From the NCBI RefSeq assembly GCF_037126285.1, contig NZ_CP147012.1:1612001-1676000 (forward strand): a stretch of 64,000 bases of DNA. Direction: 5' to 3'. The notes under the pieces are model-generated. The model worked only from the letters and a program-made list of their open reading frames with translations, made no database searches and was not told where the DNA came from. This document shows positions 25,795-34,177 of this stretch, piece after piece. How positions within the stretch are numbered: position 1 is the first letter of the stretch; every line of letters starts with the position of its first letter. The position numbers and the translations under genes were made by a program. This DNA is from Bernardetia sp. MNP-M8. GTDB taxonomy: Bacteria; Bacteroidota; Bacteroidia; Cytophagales; Bernardetiaceae.

Positions 25795-26343
25795 ATGAAT
25801 ACGACTGATTTGTATAGAAATGCCTTATATTTTGCTTGTAAGGCACATAATGAACAAAAAATGCCTGCTTCCGAATTACCTTATTTTCTTCATATCACAG
25901 AAGTAATGACCGAAACATTGCTTGCTTTTCAAGAAAAAGAAACGAATGATAAAAATCTAAATCAACAATTAGGTGTTTTGGTTGCTATTCTCCACGATAC
26001 TGTTGAAGATACTTTAGTTACATTAGAAGAAATAGAAAGTCAGTTTGGTGAAGAAGTAAAAAACGGAGTTTGGGCAATGACAAAAGATGAAAAATTACCA
26101 AAAGAAGAGCAAATGAATGATAGCTTAGAAAAACTTTTGAAACAGCCAATAGAAGTTCAGTTTGTAAAACTAGCTGACCGAATAGTAAATCTTAAAGAAC
26201 CTCCTCATTATTGGAACATAGAAAAAAGAATAAAATATCAAGAAGAAGCTAAACTCATTTTAGAAAAACTAGGAGATGCAAGCCTTTATTTAGCCAAAAG
26301 ATTGCAAGAAAAAATAGAAAATTATGAACAGTATTTTGTTTAA
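25795..26343 (+). CDS. HD-domain protein, small alarmone hydrolase-like
   Basis: A 182-residue single-domain HD protein resembling the hydrolase domain of SpoT and the stand-alone Mesh1-type (p)ppGpp hydrolases. Metal and substrate motifs are seen in order: LPYFLHITEVM (first His), HDTVEDT (HD and ED) and KLADRIVNL (Asp/Arg). It could break down (p)ppGpp or a related pyrophosphate nucleotide; the substrate is inferred from motif match. No synthetase domain is present. ATG start; 37 nt behind the DUF1569 gene. Confidence 0.8.
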   Translation: MNTTDLYRNALYFACKAHNEQKMPASELPYFLHITEVMTETLLAFQEKETNDKNLNQQLGVLVAILHDTVEDTLVTLEEIESQFGEEVKNGVWAMTKDEKLPKEEQMNDSLEKLLKQPIEVQFVKLADRIVNLKEPPHYWNIEKRIKYQEEAKLILEKLGDASLYLAKRLQEKIENYEQYFV

Positions 26344-26367
26344 TAAAAAAACATTTCTCTACTTTTG
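26335..26367 (+). promoter_or_regulatory. Promoter candidate for the secreted protein gene at 26422
   Basis: TTTG at 26335-26338 and TACTTTTG at 26360-26367 stand 21 nt apart. A second TACTTTTG follows at 26375-26382 in a tandem repeat of the box. Confidence 0.45.
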
Positions 26368-26421
26368 TCTCTATTACTTTTGTTTCTATCTTCAATTCTC
26401 TCAATTTTTTATTAAAAAACA

Positions 26422-27393
26422 ATGAAACATATTCTATCATTCAATTCAAAATTTCTTTCAATCTGTCTTTTGTTTTTTTCTTTTACTCTGCAAGCTCAAG
26501 ATTACACTTTCAAACCAGCGTGGAAAGTAGGAACAGAGAAGAAAATAATACGCACTACTATACAAAAGAAATATGAAGCTGATAGCCTAGTAGAAAGTTC
26601 TGAATTAGTAGAAACAGATTTTCTGAAAGTAATTGAGGAAACAAATGAAAATTATATGTTAGAAATCTTTAAGGAGAATTTAGCGATAATAGCAGCAAAA
26701 GAGTTTGATGAGAAAATAGAAGAGAAGTTACCAAACTATAAGCATACAAGGTTTCGTTACGAGCTAAATAAAAGCACAGGTGAATACAAGCTCTTGAACT
26801 GGCAAGAAGCTAAAAAATCGATAGATGAGAGTTTTGTAGAACTAGAAAAATTGTTTGAAGGAACAGATAATGAAGGAATGACTTCTCTTATTTCTCTTAT
26901 CGTTACCCCTAATTTTATGAGTGAAGAAGTGGCTATTGAGTATATGAAAACTCAGATTGATTTTCTATTTATTCCATTTTCTGAAAAATCATTTAGCTTA
27001 AATGATACTATTTCTATAACTCAATCAGATACAAGCCCTTTCAATCCTATGCAAAAACTTTCTGTTAAAAATTTTCTAGCGTTAGAAAAAGTAGAGAACA
27101 ACACAGCAATTTTCAAACAGAAAATGGAAATGGATATGTCAGAAATGATTGATATGGTAAAATCTATGATGCTATCTATGACAAAATCTATGGATATTAG
27201 TGAGGAAGCAAAAGCAGAAAAACTAAAAGAAATAGATGAAATAGAAATGACTATGAATCACGAACAGTTTATCATTTTTGATATAAAATCAAGCTGGGTA
27301 GAAAGCTCAGAAATGACAATGAAAGTTGGAGGTTTTGATCCTCAAAAAGGAAAAAGACTTGACATAACAAGTTATAAAATTACAGTAGAATAG
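26422..27393 (+). CDS. Secreted protein, hypothetical
   Basis: A 323-residue exported protein: a signal peptide ends near ALQAQ/QD at residue 27, then an alpha/beta region rich in Lys and Glu, with a methionine-rich stretch near 235-260 (MSEMIDMVKSMMLSMTKSMD). No family is recognised, and there is no T9SS tail or lipobox. The methionine-rich stretch might be a metal ligand cluster, but alternating Met in an amphipathic helix is equally possible. It has its own promoter candidate and a strong terminator at 27425-27463. ATG start. Confidence 0.7.
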   Translation: MKHILSFNSKFLSICLLFFSFTLQAQDYTFKPAWKVGTEKKIIRTTIQKKYEADSLVESSELVETDFLKVIEETNENYMLEIFKENLAIIAAKEFDEKIEEKLPNYKHTRFRYELNKSTGEYKLLNWQEAKKSIDESFVELEKLFEGTDNEGMTSLISLIVTPNFMSEEVAIEYMKTQIDFLFIPFSEKSFSLNDTISITQSDTSPFNPMQKLSVKNFLALEKVENNTAIFKQKMEMDMSEMIDMVKSMMLSMTKSMDISEEAKAEKLKEIDEIEMTMNHEQFIIFDIKSSWVESSEMTMKVGGFDPQKGKRLDITSYKITVE

Positions 27394-27424
27394 TATTTAC
27401 GTCTCCTAGATAAAATAAAAAAAG

Positions 27425-27463
27425 AAACCCTTTTTCTAAATTAAATAGAAAAAGGGTTTTTTT
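27425..27463 (+). terminator. Rho-independent terminator
   Basis: AAACCCTTTTTCTA (27425-27438) pairs perfectly with TAGAAAAAGGGTTT (27446-27459), 7-nt loop, followed by a run of T. It ends the secreted protein gene. Confidence 0.85.
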
Positions 27464-27989
27464 GACTACATAGAAACGCTAAAAATAGGAGTTTGAAAAA
27501 AATAGGCTTTCACCACAAACTTAACCTGCTGTTTCTATTCATTACTTGCTCACAATCAATAAAAAAAAATTCTAAAAAAATAAAGTTTCTGCTAAAAATA
27601 ATTTGCTTTGAAGTCCTTCCTCAACAAAACAAATGACAGTTACTTTGAGAACTTTTCTTTAACTGTGATTCGGTTTACTTATTTCAATCGGTTTGCCAAT
27701 TCGGTTTTTAGTCAAAAAAAAAATTCACTCTTTCTGTTAGAAAACCCCCAAACAGCATTTATATAGCTCAAAAACAAGGTTTTTAGTTTAGTTCTAAGAG
27801 TAAAAAATATTTTTATAGTTAACTCCCTTTCTTAATAAGTAGTAATACTATTTCATTTTGGTAGGATTACATTCCCATTCTGACAAAAAAAAGATTCCAA
27901 AATCCAATTATTATCATTTCCCTCAGAAATATTGTATTTTTGCAAATCAAAATAGCAAGTTATTAAACTTAAAAAAGGATAATATAAAA
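27464..27989. other. 526-nt leader/gap before the SNF2 helicase gene
   Basis: No gene is seen. Three direct CGGTTT words occur at 27671, 27689 and 27702 in nearly identical A[AT]TCGGTTT contexts. TATTTTTG (27935-27942) is a -7 match near the start codon at 27990, without a clear -33. Confidence 0.4.
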
Positions 27990-30900
27990 ATGGCAAAAGG
28001 ATTTGGAAAAACATGGTGGGGACAAAAATGGTTAGAAGCCTTCACAGATATAGATGATACAGGCAGACTTACACGAGGAAGAACCTACGCACGAAATGGC
28101 TCAATTTCAAAAAAAGTAATTAGAGGAACAGCAATAGAAGCAAAAGTGAAAGGCAGCCGTTCGACTCCTTATTCTACTTATGTAGAAATGAAAGCCTTTG
28201 ATGAGATGGATAAAAGGATAATTTTAGAAACTCTTCAAAAAAAGCCTGAACTTTGGCAACAACTCACTCAAAGACAATTACCAAAAGAACTTTTTGATTT
28301 ATTAGAACAAGAAGATATTAGTCTTTTTCCGAAGCGTTGGCGAGATTTTAGTGCAGGTTGCTCCTGTCCAGATTTTGCCATGCCTTGTAAACATATTGCA
28401 GCTTTGATTTATTCATTTTCAGAAGAAATTGATGCAAATCCATTTTTGATTTTCCTGTTGCATGATTTTGATTTGCTTTCTTATATCGAACAAAATGCCC
28501 AAAAACAAAAAATGGCTTCTATGCCAAAATGGGAAGAAAAATGGCTTTTATTAGAGGAAATAGAAGAACTTCCAGAACCAAAAGAAATAGAAAATTTAGA
28601 TATTTCTTTTGCCCAAATTCCAGACCTTCAACAGACTTTACTACAACTTCTTTCGCCTAACCCTCCTTTTTTTGAGAAAGAAGATTTTAAAAGTATTCTT
28701 CAAACTACCTATCAAAAACTACCCAAAACGATTGAGGAATATTGGAAAGATTACGAAACAGAAGAGCAACGAGAAGAAGATAAAGAAGAATTTTATAATT
28801 ACGAAAAAAATCAATCTAAAAAGGAAAAGCAAGATAAAAATTATTATGAAATAGAACGCTTCGAATTTACTTTTGATGCCTCTTATTCACTCCGAAATAC
28901 ATTTAAAGTAACCAAACAAAAGAGAAAATTAGTCAAAACCAAAATTGATAATGGCTTTGGTTTCTTATTGGATTTGTTCTATACACTTCCCACAACAGAA
29001 ATAAAACGCCTTTCAGAACAGTTACAGGTTTTATTCAAAATTCATCAGTTTGCGCTTGCACTCTTGGAGCGTGGTGCGATTGTTCCAACTATTTTTAGCA
29101 ATCAAAAAAATGAAGTTTTTATACGTTGGCAACCTGCTATATTAAATCCAAATATCAAAGAAATTCTGACGCAAATTTCTGAAACCATTGATATTAGAAC
29201 AGTCAATATAGGCTTAAAATCAAGGGATAAAGAAAAGACAAAAGCAAAAGTAGAACCTCATTATACAGACCAAACAGAATCTACCCTTACTATTTTGGGA
29301 ATGATTTTGCATTTTTATATAGAAGAATCTTGGATAAAAACTCGTTATAAAAAGCGTCTTTCATCTCTCAATATGAAGATTGAAAGTATCTTTTTTATGA
29401 ACATGGCAATGAATTTTACAGGCTATCAAGAAAAAGATATGCCTCATCTTATTCGTGCTTGGCTGGGTAAATTCTTACTTTCTGAACGAAAATATGTTCC
29501 TATTTTGTCTATTCAAGAAAATTTTGAAGAAGGAGAAACTGACCACGAAAGTATAAACGATTATGAGGAAGCAGACGAAACTTTCAGTTTAGAAATTTTG
29601 ATTGAAGACAAGGAACATAATCATAAACATCAAGAAAATGAAAGCCCACATATTCCACTAGCCATAATTTTTGAAGATGATTCTTTTGAAGATGTGCGTT
29701 TGCCTATTGTGCAAGATTTACAGATTTTGTCTGATTTTTTGGGAGAGATAAAAGAAATTATCGAAACGCAAGGACAGATACAAAAAGAAATAGAAGCAAC
29801 ACGATTAAGCAAAATTTTGATAGATATTTTTCCAGTTTTACAAATTTTGGGAATAAAAATATTATTACCAAAACGACTAGAAAAAATAGTCAGACCAAAA
29901 TTAAAAGCAAGCCTAAATTCTAAAAACAAAAAAGAAGAATCATTCTTAAAGCTAGGAAGTGTTTGGGATTTTGATTGGGAAGTAGCTATGGGCGATGAGA
30001 AAATTTCGGCTGCTGATTTTGAAAGAATGATTGCTCAAAAAGCTGGCTTATGGCGATTCAGAGACCAATATGTTTTGTTGGATGAGAAAGAAATTGCTTT
30101 AATTGTAGAGCAATTAAAGAAAAAAAAGAAAAAATTATCCAATGCAGAGCTTTTACAAACAGCACTTACAGAAGAATACCAAGGCACAAAAGTCGAACTC
30201 AGTGATAAAGTAAGAACTCTATTGCAAGAACTCAAAGAAGCTCCAAAAATTGAAACACCTAAAGACTTGATAGCTACACTTCGTCCGTATCAACAAGTTG
30301 GTTATGAATGGTTGTATCAAAATGCAAAACTGGGTTTGGGTTCTATTTTGGCTGATGATATGGGACTTGGAAAGACCCTTCAAACCATTACTTTTTTATT
30401 AAAACTGAAAGAAGAAAATCAGTTGGGAGGAGAAAATCAACCTGCTTTGGCTGTTCTTCCAACAACACTTTTGAGCAACTGGCAACGAGAAATTGAAAAG
30501 TTTGCGCCTTCACTTTCTTTTTATATTTATCATGGAGCAAATAGAAAATGGCTAGATAATAAGGATTCTTTCAAACCTGATATTTGGCTTACAACCTATG
30601 GAACAGTCAGAAGCGAAGACAAACGTTTTGCCGAGCGAGAATGGTCGTGTGTGATTATTGATGAAGCTCAAGCCATAAAAAACCCTGCTGCTGGACAAAC
30701 AGAAGCTATCAAGATGCTGCAAAGTCCTCGTAAAATAGCACTTTCGGGTACGCCTGTCGAAAATCGTTTGAGTGAATATTGGTCTATTTTTGATTTTGTA
30801 AATGAGAATTATTTGGATGTTTTATCGAAGTTTAGAACTAATTTTTCTATTCCCATAGAAAGAGATAGAGACGAACACAGAGCAGATATTTTCAAAAAAA

Positions 30901-31697
30901 TGACTGCGCCTTTTATTATGCGAAGACTCAAAACAGACAAAAGTATCATTGATGATTTGCCAGAAAAAATAGAAAAAGACCAAATTTGTAAGCTCACTAA
31001 AGAACAAACTTTGCTTTATGAAACTACTTTGAGAGAAGGAATGAAAGTAGTAGAAGAATTTGAAGGAATAAAAAGGCGAGGAATTATCTTGAAACTCATG
31101 ATGCAACTCAAACAAATCTGCAATCATCCTGCTCATTTTTTGAAGGAAAGCACCATGAAAATAAGTGATTCGGGAAAAACAGCATTACTTTTAGAGATTG
31201 TAAAACAGATTTATGAAGCCGATGAAAAAGCATTGATTTTTACTCAATATACCAAAATGGGAGAGCTTTTAAAAGACTTTTTACAATCTACTTTTCATAC
31301 ACAAGTTCCCTTTTTACATGGTGGACTGACACGAAAAGGAAGAGATGAAGCTGTTGAGGTTTTCCAAAATGAAGAACATTGTCCATTTATGATTTTGTCG
31401 TTGAAAGCTGGGGGAACTGGACTAAACTTGACTGCTGCAAGTCATGTCATTCATTTTGATTTGTGGTGGAATCCTGCCGTAGAAGCACAAGCGACAGATA
31501 GAGCCTACCGAATTGGACAAAAAAATAATGTTTTGGTGCATAGAATGATTACCAAAGGAACATTGGAAGAAAAAATAAATGAGCTTTTGCAGTCTAAGAA
31601 GGAAATTGCAGATATGGCAATCTCTACAAATAATGCGTGGATAACCGAAATGAATACAGGCGAATTACACGAGCTTTTTTCTTTGAAGAATTTGTAG
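27990..31697 (+). CDS. SWIM zinc-finger SNF2-family helicase
   Basis: A 1,235-residue cytoplasmic ATPase. N-terminal MAKGFGKTWWGQKWLEAF is typical of the bacterial SWIM-SNF2 group. A SWIM finger CSCPDFAMPCKHI starts at Cys124. A long acidic middle follows. The SNF2 motor (about 760-1215) has the Walker A DDMGLGKT (about 790), DEAQAIKN (Walker B variant), LSGTPVENRLSEYW, and helicase C motifs VPFLHGGLTRKGR, LKAGGTGLNLTAASHV and QATDRAYRIGQ. Likely DNA translocase in repair or nucleoid dynamics; the exact role is unknown. Start ATG 27990, not the in-frame upstream codon at 27858, because the conserved N-terminus begins here. Confidence 0.9.
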   Translation: MAKGFGKTWWGQKWLEAFTDIDDTGRLTRGRTYARNGSISKKVIRGTAIEAKVKGSRSTPYSTYVEMKAFDEMDKRIILETLQKKPELWQQLTQRQLPKELFDLLEQEDISLFPKRWRDFSAGCSCPDFAMPCKHIAALIYSFSEEIDANPFLIFLLHDFDLLSYIEQNAQKQKMASMPKWEEKWLLLEEIEELPEPKEIENLDISFAQIPDLQQTLLQLLSPNPPFFEKEDFKSILQTTYQKLPKTIEEYWKDYETEEQREEDKEEFYNYEKNQSKKEKQDKNYYEIERFEFTFDASYSLRNTFKVTKQKRKLVKTKIDNGFGFLLDLFYTLPTTEIKRLSEQLQVLFKIHQFALALLERGAIVPTIFSNQKNEVFIRWQPAILNPNIKEILTQISETIDIRTVNIGLKSRDKEKTKAKVEPHYTDQTESTLTILGMILHFYIEESWIKTRYKKRLSSLNMKIESIFFMNMAMNFTGYQEKDMPHLIRAWLGKFLLSERKYVPILSIQENFEEGETDHESINDYEEADETFSLEILIEDKEHNHKHQENESPHIPLAIIFEDDSFEDVRLPIVQDLQILSDFLGEIKEIIETQGQIQKEIEATRLSKILIDIFPVLQILGIKILLPKRLEKIVRPKLKASLNSKNKKEESFLKLGSVWDFDWEVAMGDEKISAADFERMIAQKAGLWRFRDQYVLLDEKEIALIVEQLKKKKKKLSNAELLQTALTEEYQGTKVELSDKVRTLLQELKEAPKIETPKDLIATLRPYQQVGYEWLYQNAKLGLGSILADDMGLGKTLQTITFLLKLKEENQLGGENQPALAVLPTTLLSNWQREIEKFAPSLSFYIYHGANRKWLDNKDSFKPDIWLTTYGTVRSEDKRFAEREWSCVIIDEAQAIKNPAAGQTEAIKMLQSPRKIALSGTPVENRLSEYWSIFDFVNENYLDVLSKFRTNFSIPIERDRDEHRADIFKKMTAPFIMRRLKTDKSIIDDLPEKIEKDQICKLTKEQTLLYETTLREGMKVVEEFEGIKRRGIILKLMMQLKQICNHPAHFLKESTMKISDSGKTALLLEIVKQIYEADEKALIFTQYTKMGELLKDFLQSTFHTQVPFLHGGLTRKGRDEAVEVFQNEEHCPFMILSLKAGGTGLNLTAASHVIHFDLWWNPAVEAQATDRAYRIGQKNNVLVHRMITKGTLEEKINELLQSKKEIADMAISTNNAWITEMNTGELHELFSLKNL

Positions 31698-31703
31698 AAT
31701 GTT

Positions 31704-31805
31704 AAAAAGGGTGTCTAAAAAGTATTCATTTAATAAAAAAATACTTGAAATTTGCTCAAAAACATCTTTTTTTGAGCTTTTAGACTTTTCGGACACCCTC
31801 TTTTT
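31704..31805. terminator. Large bidirectional terminator between convergent genes
   Basis: AAAAAGGGTGTC at 31704-31715 pairs with GACACCC...TTTTT at 31792-31805 across an inner GCTCAAAAA/TTTTTGAGC hairpin. Stops of the helicase (rightward) and T9SS gene (leftward) flank it. See also the repeat entry. Confidence 0.6.
31709..31798. repeat. 90-bp inverted-repeat element (MITE-like?)
   Basis: Ends read GGGTGTCTAAAAAGT and, in reverse complement, GGGTGTCCGAAAAGT (13 of 15), around an inner hairpin (31754-31777). Looks like a small transposon relic but no target duplication is visible, so its use as a terminator could be the whole story. Confidence 0.45.
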
Positions 31806-31813
31806 ATATGTAA

Positions 31814-34081
31814 TTAAATTCTAATAATTTTTTTTGTAATACATTGATTATTACTTTTTAATTCTATGATATACATTCCCTTTGGAAACTTTGTCAAATC
31901 GATTTTTCCTTCCAACAGCCTTTCTTTTTTATCAAAAACTTCTTGATAGACGATAAAACCTAAAGTATTGTATAAAGAAATAACTTGCTTTCCTCCATTT
32001 TTATTTTGAATACTAAAAGATACAAATTCTTGTGAAGGATTTGGATAAATACTTAGTTTATCTATTTCATAAAAGTCAGAGTTTGAAGGTTTTTTGAAAA
32101 GAAGTGTAAATCGCTTTGCATTATTTGCTTTTTCGGTTACAAATTCATATTCTTTATTTTGCTTTAAGTCGTGAAGTGTTTGGGTAAGTGAATCATAAAG
32201 GTATAGCTCACTCAATGAGTGAAAGTATTTTATTTCCTCTACACTAATTGTATGCTCTCCAGCTTCAACAACATTAATAGCTAAAGGAATTGTTATGTTT
32301 TCATCAAAAAAGTCAAGTCCATTGATTGCAAAATCTTTGTCTTTATTGTCATAAGAATAAAGTGTAGAAAAATTACTATTTGCTTTATGAATTTTAATAG
32401 CATCATACTTTGAATCAAAGTTTTGAGTTGCACCTTTTATAAAATAAATAGCTGTTTCATCTGTTTTTCCACCTTTAGAAATAGATAATTTAATTAACCC
32501 TTCTTTCAAGTTTTTTTGCTGTGCAACTTTAAAAAAACGAGCATCTTGAAAAGTTGTTGGTCGGTCTTCATTTTTCAACTCTAATGTTCCTATTGGTGCA
32601 GTTGCTTGTACAAAAAAACCTTGTCCGATAGCAATATCTTTTGTTCCTCCATTAATACTAACTCCAGTTCCTGCTACATAATATGCAAAAGTTCCTTCGT
32701 ATTGGCTTGTCGGAATATCATAATAAATTGTGTTCGAAATATTACTGTTTCCTGCATTACTAATTACCTTTTCCCAGTCTAAAGGAGATGGAAATGGATT
32801 TCCTACCAAGTTAAAACCATCTTTATTAAGGGCTATCATTTCTGTTCCTCCACTATTTGTAATTGTGAGCGTTTGAATTCCATTATTGAAACTTCCTTTA
32901 AATTTTAGTGTTTGAGAATTAGCAATATTTACTTGATATCCTTTTCCTACTTCTAGGGTAGTAGCTGAATTATTACTTGGAACTTTGTAATTAGAAATAA
33001 AATTACCATAAAACTGACTTGTTTTTTTTCCTGCATTTGTTTCATCATATTGAAAAAAAGTTGGGTACGGACGTACATAAGCAGGTTCAGTAGCTGTATT
33101 ATAATTTGTATTCAAAACTAGATTCATAAAAGGTTCGAACTGAGCGATTGTAGCATCTGAAAATGGAGAAGAAATCAAACGATAGCTTGTTCCATCAAAA
33201 CCAACATTATTTGAATTAGGAATAGTAGAAGGAGTAGGTAAATACCTTTCCATAACTATTTTGCCTTGAATTGTATTCGTTTCAGATTCATTAATGACCA
33301 TAGCTGTTTTTTCTGAATTAGAACGTAAAGCAAACTCTGTATTTTCCTCTACGTCCATTTGTCCAGTTGCTTCTAAATGCACCAATTCTGAAACACTCAT
33401 TTTTCCTATAATTGTGAGTTTGTTTCCATTATTTATTTTAATTTGATTGATTTCTATTTGATTATATGCATTTGCATCAGAAGTGAAAGTTAGATTTTTA
33501 TCAATGACTATATTTTCGTCATAATTACGATAGGTTACTATTTTCAGAATATCACTTGGGTTTGCTTCGTCAATTGCTGTTTGTAGAGAGTTGTATAAAG
33601 ATAAAGTAGTTTGATTTTGAATATCAGTAGGAGTAATAATTTCAATATAGGCTTCTGTTAGACTAGGAGTAACTCTAGAGTTGTCAGATTGAACCAAAGA
33701 TGTAACAGGACTAACAGAGAAAGGCAAATCAATTCTATTTCCTGTACCTACAGAAGGTTTCACTTGAAAATCTATAGATATAACAGTTTCACTTTCAAAA
33801 TCACTTGCAGTAGTGGTTATCCACAAGAGCGTAATTTTATTAGAAGCAATACGATACCTAAAACCGTCTAAGGTAGAAGTTACATTAAGGAAAGACAGCT
33901 TATTTTCATCAAAATCAATAGCCATTTGTCCACCTTTTACATCATCTGCTATTAAAGTATAATTTATTGTAGCAGTTTGATTTGGAACACTTTGCGTATT
34001 TGAGCCTATCAAGCTTTGTGCTTTTACTTGAAAAATAAATGAGCAGAAACAAATAAGAAAAAAGATAATTGAATATTTCAT
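31814..34081 (-). CDS. T9SS-sorted surface protein with N-terminal cohesin-like domain
   Basis: A 755-residue secreted protein. Signal peptide ends near KAQ (residue 22). Residues about 25-145 look like a cohesin-type beta-sandwich (a strand with GGQMAIDFDENKLSFLNV and later FQVKPSVGTG). A beta-rich middle follows. The C-terminal about 80 residues are a type IX sorting domain: LSIYPNPSQEF, LYNTLGFIVYQEV and a last MYIIELKS...KIIRI. Exported through the Sec system and then by T9SS to the surface. It is next to a T9SS protein that carries a dockerin-like segment. ATG start. Domain calls are by pattern, not by search. Confidence 0.78.
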   Translation of the reverse strand: MKYSIIFFLICFCSFIFQVKAQSLIGSNTQSVPNQTATINYTLIADDVKGGQMAIDFDENKLSFLNVTSTLDGFRYRIASNKITLLWITTTASDFESETVISIDFQVKPSVGTGNRIDLPFSVSPVTSLVQSDNSRVTPSLTEAYIEIITPTDIQNQTTLSLYNSLQTAIDEANPSDILKIVTYRNYDENIVIDKNLTFTSDANAYNQIEINQIKINNGNKLTIIGKMSVSELVHLEATGQMDVEENTEFALRSNSEKTAMVINESETNTIQGKIVMERYLPTPSTIPNSNNVGFDGTSYRLISSPFSDATIAQFEPFMNLVLNTNYNTATEPAYVRPYPTFFQYDETNAGKKTSQFYGNFISNYKVPSNNSATTLEVGKGYQVNIANSQTLKFKGSFNNGIQTLTITNSGGTEMIALNKDGFNLVGNPFPSPLDWEKVISNAGNSNISNTIYYDIPTSQYEGTFAYYVAGTGVSINGGTKDIAIGQGFFVQATAPIGTLELKNEDRPTTFQDARFFKVAQQKNLKEGLIKLSISKGGKTDETAIYFIKGATQNFDSKYDAIKIHKANSNFSTLYSYDNKDKDFAINGLDFFDENITIPLAINVVEAGEHTISVEEIKYFHSLSELYLYDSLTQTLHDLKQNKEYEFVTEKANNAKRFTLLFKKPSNSDFYEIDKLSIYPNPSQEFVSFSIQNKNGGKQVISLYNTLGFIVYQEVFDKKERLLEGKIDLTKFPKGMYIIELKSNNQCITKKIIRI

Positions 34082-34117
34082 AGCTTTATAAATTTAGAGT
34101 TAAGATGTTTTTTATAA

Positions 34118-34149
34118 AAAGTAGGTAGCAAAAAAATGCTACCTACTTT
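34118..34149 (-). terminator. Terminator of the FnIII/dockerin-like gene
   Basis: AAAGTAGGTAGCA (34118-34130) pairs perfectly with TGCTACCTACTTT (34137-34149); on the minus strand TTTTTAT follows. It separates the two T9SS genes into different transcripts, at least partly. Confidence 0.75.
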
Positions 34150-34177
34150 GATTTTTATTGAATTGACTGACTAACTT

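Noticed and set aside
27858-27989. 44-residue extension of the SNF2 helicase
   Set aside because: The conserved N-terminus MAKGFGKTWWG begins at 27990, and a -7 box lies inside the extension.
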